Part shown: piece after piece, positions 60,276 through 64,000 of the stretch
Layout: each line of letters opens with the position of its first letter
Position numbering within the stretch: the first letter of the stretch is position 1
DNA from: Gammaproteobacteria bacterium
GTDB lineage: Bacteria; Pseudomonadota; Gammaproteobacteria; Pseudomonadales; Halieaceae
Assembly: GCA_030427085.1 (NCBI GenBank)
Contig: JAUHXH010000003.1
Location: 124,001-188,000 of the forward strand
Length of the DNA stretch: 64,000 nucleotides
Reading direction: 5' to 3'
The notes under the pieces: model-generated
Databases searched by the model: none
What the model was told of the DNA's origin: nothing
Seen by the model: the letters and a program-made list of their open reading frames with translations, nothing else
Program-made: the position numbers and the translations under genes

Positions 60276-61697
60276 ATGAACTCAAACACCCCTCCCCTCG
60301 GCACGCCGGTTCGTATGCTCTACGGCGTTGGCTCTGTCGCCTACGGCATCAAGGACATCGCCTTTCGCACCTACCTGCTGCTGTATTACAACCAGGTGGT
60401 GGGTATGCCGGCTACATTGGTGTCGGCGGCGATCATGGTGGCACTGCTGATCGACGCCATCTCGGACCCGGTGGTGGGTCACTTGTCAGACAATCTGCGC
60501 AGCCGGTGGGGGCGTCGTCATCCCTTGATGTACCTGTCGGCCATTCCGGCGGCAGGTTCCTTCCTGCTGCTGTGGTTGCCCCCTGAGGGGATGTCTAACA
60601 CGGCGCTGTTCTTCTATCTGGTCGTGGTGGCCTCACTGGTCCGAACTTTCATTACGTTGTACGAAATTCCCAGCTCGGCGCTCGCACCGGAGTTGACTAC
60701 CGACTACAACGAGCGCACCTCGATCGCCAGCTACCGCTACTTTTTCGGCTACATCGGCGGCCTGGGTATGTCTTTCGCCGCGCTTTACCTGTTTCTGACA
60801 CCCACGGAAGAATACCCGGTAGGCCAGCTCAATCCCCACGGCTACTGGCTGTTCGGCGTGGTGGGCGCAATCGTCATGATCAGCACCGTGGCCCTGTCCA
60901 CCATCGGCACTCACCACCGCATTCCCTATCTGCGCAAACCGGAAGTGGAACGACTGGGTGTTCGTGAAACGCTACACCACATGAAACGCTGCTTCAGCCA
61001 CCGTGGGTTTCTCGCCATCCTCGGTTTCGGCGTACTCAAGTACACCGCCATCGGCATCACCGCAGCCCTGTCGCTGTATTTCGGCACGTACTTCTGGGAA
61101 TTCAGTTCGAAACAACTGGCCCTGCTGGCACTGGACGGCGTGATCGGCGCAACACTGGCCCTGATCATGGCGCCGAAGGCCTCGCTGCGCTGGGGCAAGC
61201 GCAATGCCGCGTTTGGCCTGGCGGTCATCGCGGTGCTGGTTGCCGTGTCCCCCTACATTTTGCGCCTGATGGGCTGGTTCCTGCCCAACGAGAGCCCACT
61301 CCTGTTACCCACCCTGTTCGGCCTGCAGGCCGTGTATGCCACCTGCGGTATCGCATCCGCCATCCTGGTACACGCCATGATTGGCGATGTCGTAGACGAG
61401 GCCGCGCTCACAACGGGGCGCCGCGCCGAGGGTTTGTATTACGCCGCCAACAGCTTAATGCAGAAGAGCGTGTCCGGCCTGGGCGTGCTGTTTGCCGGCA
61501 TCATGCTTGCAGTGGTGGGCATGCCAGAGGGTGTGAAACCGGGAGAACTGGCCGAAGGCGTGGTCGAGCACCTGGCCATGATCTACATCCCGGCGGTGGC
61601 GCTGCTCTACATCGTGGGCGCCAGCATGCTCTATTACTACCGTATCGACCAGGCCAGCCACGAAGCCACACTGGCCCAACTCAACGCTAACGCTTAA
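60276..61697 (+). CDS. GPH-family transporter (MFS, glycoside-pentoside-hexuronide type)
   Basis: A 473-residue, 12-helix secondary transporter. Family landmarks are Y-G-V-G-S-V-A-Y-G-I-K-D-I, the D-A-I-S-D-P-V-V-G-H-L-S-D-N-L-R-S-R-W-G-R-R-H-P segment in helix 2-3, and Y-E-I-P-S-S-A-L-A-P-E-L. GGAG precedes the ATG. GPH proteins classically move sugars with Na+ or H+, but members inside acyl-CoA operons of marine bacteria probably move other organic acids. Its place between two acyl-CoA dehydrogenase genes suggests it imports their substrate. Confidence 0.9.
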   Translation: MNSNTPPLGTPVRMLYGVGSVAYGIKDIAFRTYLLLYYNQVVGMPATLVSAAIMVALLIDAISDPVVGHLSDNLRSRWGRRHPLMYLSAIPAAGSFLLLWLPPEGMSNTALFFYLVVVASLVRTFITLYEIPSSALAPELTTDYNERTSIASYRYFFGYIGGLGMSFAALYLFLTPTEEYPVGQLNPHGYWLFGVVGAIVMISTVALSTIGTHHRIPYLRKPEVERLGVRETLHHMKRCFSHRGFLAILGFGVLKYTAIGITAALSLYFGTYFWEFSSKQLALLALDGVIGATLALIMAPKASLRWGKRNAAFGLAVIAVLVAVSPYILRLMGWFLPNESPLLLPTLFGLQAVYATCGIASAILVHAMIGDVVDEAALTTGRRAEGLYYAANSLMQKSVSGLGVLFAGIMLAVVGMPEGVKPGELAEGVVEHLAMIYIPAVALLYIVGASMLYYYRIDQASHEATLAQLNANA

Positions 61698-61722
61698 CCA
61701 CCGGCAATTGATGGAGACCACC

Positions 61723-62931
61723 ATGAACGATCTTGCCGCACCGCTTCAGGAAGAAGCCAATACCGCCTTTCGACAGGAAGTGCGCGAGTGGCTGGCAGCC
61801 AATTTCCCCAGTGAGCTCGCCAATCAGGACAATACCCTCGCCACGATCGAAGGGAACGCCGCGCTGTCACCCCCCGCCGAAAAGTGGAAGACGGCAATGG
61901 GTGAGAAAGGCTGGGGCACCCCCACCTGGCCAGCTGAATACGGCGGCGGTGGACTGAACCGCAAACAGACCAAAATTCTGCAGGAAGAGATGGCCGCTAT
62001 CGGTGCCTGGAACCCTATTGGCGGCATGGGCGTGATGATGCTCGGGCCGACCCTGCTGGAGTTTGCCAGCGAAGAACAAAAACACCAGCATATTCCGCCC
62101 ATTTGCCGCGGCGAAATACGCTGGTGTCAGGGCTATTCGGAACCCGGTGCTGGCTCTGACCTCGCCGCCCTGCAAATGCGCGCCGAGGACAAGGGCGACC
62201 ACTACCTGGTCAATGGCCAGAAAACCTGGACCTCCGGCGGCCAGTGGGCAGACTGGTGTTTCGCCCTGGTGCGTACCGATACCCGACACAAACACGAAGG
62301 TATCAGCTTTGTGCTGGTAGACATGAAAACACCGGGGATCGAGGTGCGTCCGATTCAGCTTATCTCCGGTACATCCTCTTTCTGCGAAACCTTCTTCACC
62401 GACGTAAAAGTGCCCAAAGAAAACCTGGTCGGCGAAGAAAACCGCGGCTGGCATATCGGCAAGCGCTTGTTGCAGCACGAACGCACCAACCTGTCTGGTG
62501 GCAACCGTGGTGGCCGCAGCGGTGGTTCACTACACAAGATCGCTCTGAAATACCTCGATTTGGACAGCGCAGGCCGTCTGGTCGACAAAGACCTGCGCAC
62601 CCGCATCACTCGCTTCGAAATGCGTCAGCGTGCTTTTCGCCTGACGGCGGGGCGTGTAATGGAAGCGGTAAAAGGCGGTGCGCCCGCAGCAGCCAGTTCC
62701 ATTCTGAAAAATGTTGGCGCTGAGATGACGCAGGAACGCGCTGAACTGTCGCTGGAAATCATGGGCATGCAAGGCCTGGGCTGGGAGGGCGAAGGCTTTA
62801 CACCGCAGGAACTGATGGGCACCCGGAGCTGGCTCTGGGGCAAGGCCGTATCCATCTATGGCGGTAGCGCCGAAATTCAAAACAACGTCATCGCCAAACG
62901 CATTCTCGGCATGGAAGGCGAACCCGGTTAA
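61723..62931 (+). CDS. Acyl-CoA dehydrogenase, first of an adjacent pair
   Basis: A 402-residue flavoenzyme. ATG 61723 has GGAG at six bases. It carries Y-S-E-P-G-A-G-S-D-L-A, the G-Q-K-T-W-T-S segment, and near the end S-I-Y-G-G-S-A-E-I-Q-N-N-V-I-A. At the position of the Glu of medium-chain enzymes (Y-E-G-T) it has Y-G-G-S, so the catalytic base must sit elsewhere, as in FadE26-like subunits. The next gene, 13 bases on, encodes a shorter, less typical dehydrogenase. Such pairs form mixed tetramers in steroid and other branched-substrate pathways. Confidence 0.92.
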   Translation: MNDLAAPLQEEANTAFRQEVREWLAANFPSELANQDNTLATIEGNAALSPPAEKWKTAMGEKGWGTPTWPAEYGGGGLNRKQTKILQEEMAAIGAWNPIGGMGVMMLGPTLLEFASEEQKHQHIPPICRGEIRWCQGYSEPGAGSDLAALQMRAEDKGDHYLVNGQKTWTSGGQWADWCFALVRTDTRHKHEGISFVLVDMKTPGIEVRPIQLISGTSSFCETFFTDVKVPKENLVGEENRGWHIGKRLLQHERTNLSGGNRGGRSGGSLHKIALKYLDLDSAGRLVDKDLRTRITRFEMRQRAFRLTAGRVMEAVKGGAPAAASSILKNVGAEMTQERAELSLEIMGMQGLGWEGEGFTPQELMGTRSWLWGKAVSIYGGSAEIQNNVIAKRILGMEGEPG

Positions 62932-62944
62932 GCAGGAGCACACA

Positions 62945-64000
62945 ATGGCAGTACTCACTGAAGAACAAAGCCTGTTGCGCGACATGGCTCGCAGTTGGGC
63001 GCAAGAACAATCTCCGGTCAAAGCCTTCCGGCAGCTGCGCGACAAAGGCGCCGAGGGCTGGGATCCCGAGCGCTGGCAGTCCATCGCTGAAATGGGCTGG
63101 ACCGGCATCGTCATTCCCGAAGAGCACGGCGGTGCAGACTTCGGTTTCCTCGGCCTGGGGCTAGTGCTGGAAGAAACAGCCCGCACCCTCACCGCGAGCC
63201 CGCTGGCCGCTTCCGCCCTCGCCGCCAGCAGCGCACTGGTGCTGGGTGGCAGCGCTGAACAGCAGGCCCGTTGGCTGCCAGGCATTGCCGGCGGTGATGT
63301 CATCGCCACACTGGCCGTGGACGATGGCCCCCGCCACTGTCCCGAAGACATCCACTGTGTAGCGCGACAAGTCGACGGCGGATGGTTGTTGAATGGCGAG
63401 AAGGCCTTTGTCGCGGAGGGTGGCAGTGCCGAACTGTTGGTGATCGCAGCGCGCTGCGAGAGCGGCCCGGCACTGTTTTTGGTGGAGGCCGACAATCCCG
63501 GCCTAACGCGCAGTCCCAGGCGCATGGCAGATGCGCGCAATTATGCGGCGCTGGCGCTGGAAAACCTGAAAGTGCCGGACGCTGCCCTACTGGGCAAGGC
63601 CGGTGACCCTGAATTACTGGACGCTGTTCTCGATCGCGCCCGCATCGGGGCGGCGGCTGAAATGCTGGGCCTGGCCACTCAGGCTTTTGAAACCACACTG
63701 GAATACCTCAAAACCCGCGTGCAGTTCGACACCATCCTGGCACGTTTCCAGGCCCTGCAGCACCGCATGGCGAAACAGTTTACGGAAATTGAACTGCTCC
63801 GTTCCTGTGTTGAATCGGCCCTGCTGGCCATCGACAACAACGACCCGGAATTGCCGTTGCTGGCGAGCCTCGCCAAAGCCACCGCCTGTGACACTCTGCA
63901 TCTGGTCTCCCGCGAGATGGTGCAACTCCACGGCGGCATCGGGATGACTGACGAACACGACGCCGGCTTCTACATCAAGCGGGCACGCAGCCTGGAGAAC
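62945..64000 (+). CDS. Acyl-CoA dehydrogenase, second of the pair, C-terminus cut by window edge
   Basis: 352 residues are visible from ATG 62945 (AGGAG upstream). It has the acyl-CoA dehydrogenase N-terminal region (M-A-V-L-T-E-E-Q-S-L-L-R-D-M-A), V-I-P-E-E-H-G-G, and the C-terminal V-Q-L-H-G-G-I-G-M-T-D-E-H-D segment. The usual T-E-P-x-A-G-S-D FAD-loop is replaced by V-D-D-G-P-R-H, so the protein may be a partner subunit with a weak or absent own active site, as in FadE27-like proteins. The end lies beyond the window. Confidence 0.9.
   Translation, partial: MAVLTEEQSLLRDMARSWAQEQSPVKAFRQLRDKGAEGWDPERWQSIAEMGWTGIVIPEEHGGADFGFLGLGLVLEETARTLTASPLAASALAASSALVLGGSAEQQARWLPGIAGGDVIATLAVDDGPRHCPEDIHCVARQVDGGWLLNGEKAFVAEGGSAELLVIAARCESGPALFLVEADNPGLTRSPRRMADARNYAALALENLKVPDAALLGKAGDPELLDAVLDRARIGAAAEMLGLATQAFETTLEYLKTRVQFDTILARFQALQHRMAKQFTEIELLRSCVESALLAIDNNDPELPLLASLAKATACDTLHLVSREMVQLHGGIGMTDEHDAGFYIKRARSLEN

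Noticed and set aside
1-64000. CRISPR arrays, tRNA or rRNA genes, insertion sequences, prophage genes.
   Set aside because: I saw no regular spaced repeats, no tRNA T-loop signature in context, and no transposase or integrase frame anywhere.

Overview
The window reads as a single stretch of chromosome from an aerobic, probably marine gammaproteobacterium. Halieaceae/OM60-like Cellvibrionales are my best guess, from the mix of an Mrp antiporter operon, a TonB receptor paired with an AraC regulator, many acyl-CoA dehydrogenases, and exported peptidases and lipoproteins. That assignment is inference; no rRNA or marker gene is present. Base composition looks even and GC-rich, and I saw no insertion sequence, phage, CRISPR array or tRNA.

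Layout. 1-6.3 kb: a truncated prolyl oligopeptidase, the zinc-ribbon protein YjdM, tatABC, and a convergent Tat-dependent PhoX phosphatase behind a shared strong terminator. 6.36-13.75 kb: a nine-gene Mrp-type cation/proton antiporter operon with three separate antiporter-type subunits and a fused MrpA-tail/MrpB subunit. 13.9-18.5 kb: a serine-hydrolase lipoprotein, a type II NADH dehydrogenase and a putative zinc-metallopeptidase lipoprotein. 18.5-26.7 kb (minus strand): a Bcr/CflA efflux pump, an unknown protein, a Tat-exported VOC-like protein, a TonB receptor, an AraC regulator and an S9 peptidase. 26.8-31.7 kb: a Tat-exported GH127 arabinofuranosidase, a repeat lipoprotein and a saccharopine-dehydrogenase-like reductase.

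31.7-35.1 kb is an iron-type operon (PepSY membrane protein, DUF2271, DUF4198, flavodoxin reductase) with a possible Fur box. 35.3-37.5 kb holds a LacA/RpiB isomerase divergent from fumC. 37.5-40.2 kb is a tightly overlapping ATP-grasp / GNAT / PhyH-dioxygenase operon, which looks like a minimal biosynthetic cassette and is the best candidate here for an undescribed pathway. 40.4-44.7 kb carries a TolB-N/TPR membrane protein, YbaN, a 7TM-DISM diguanylate cyclase and SirB2. 44.8-48.2 kb is a deacetylase / alpha-beta hydrolase / lipoprotein operon. In it the deacetylase lacks a usual metal ligand, and its signal peptide lies upstream of the first ordinary start codon. 48.3-54.2 kb has a duplicated-SH3 protein, DUF6498, an alpha/beta hydrolase, a propeller-like exported protein and a LysR regulator.

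54.2-64.0 kb is an acyl-CoA catabolic island: four acyl-CoA dehydrogenases, a stand-alone hydroxyacyl-CoA dehydrogenase, a GPH-type transporter, an aldo/keto reductase and a LysR regulator. Its last gene runs off the window. Several genes have better-supported starts (by Shine-Dalgarno spacing or signal peptide) than the longest reading frame, and those are the coordinates used here.
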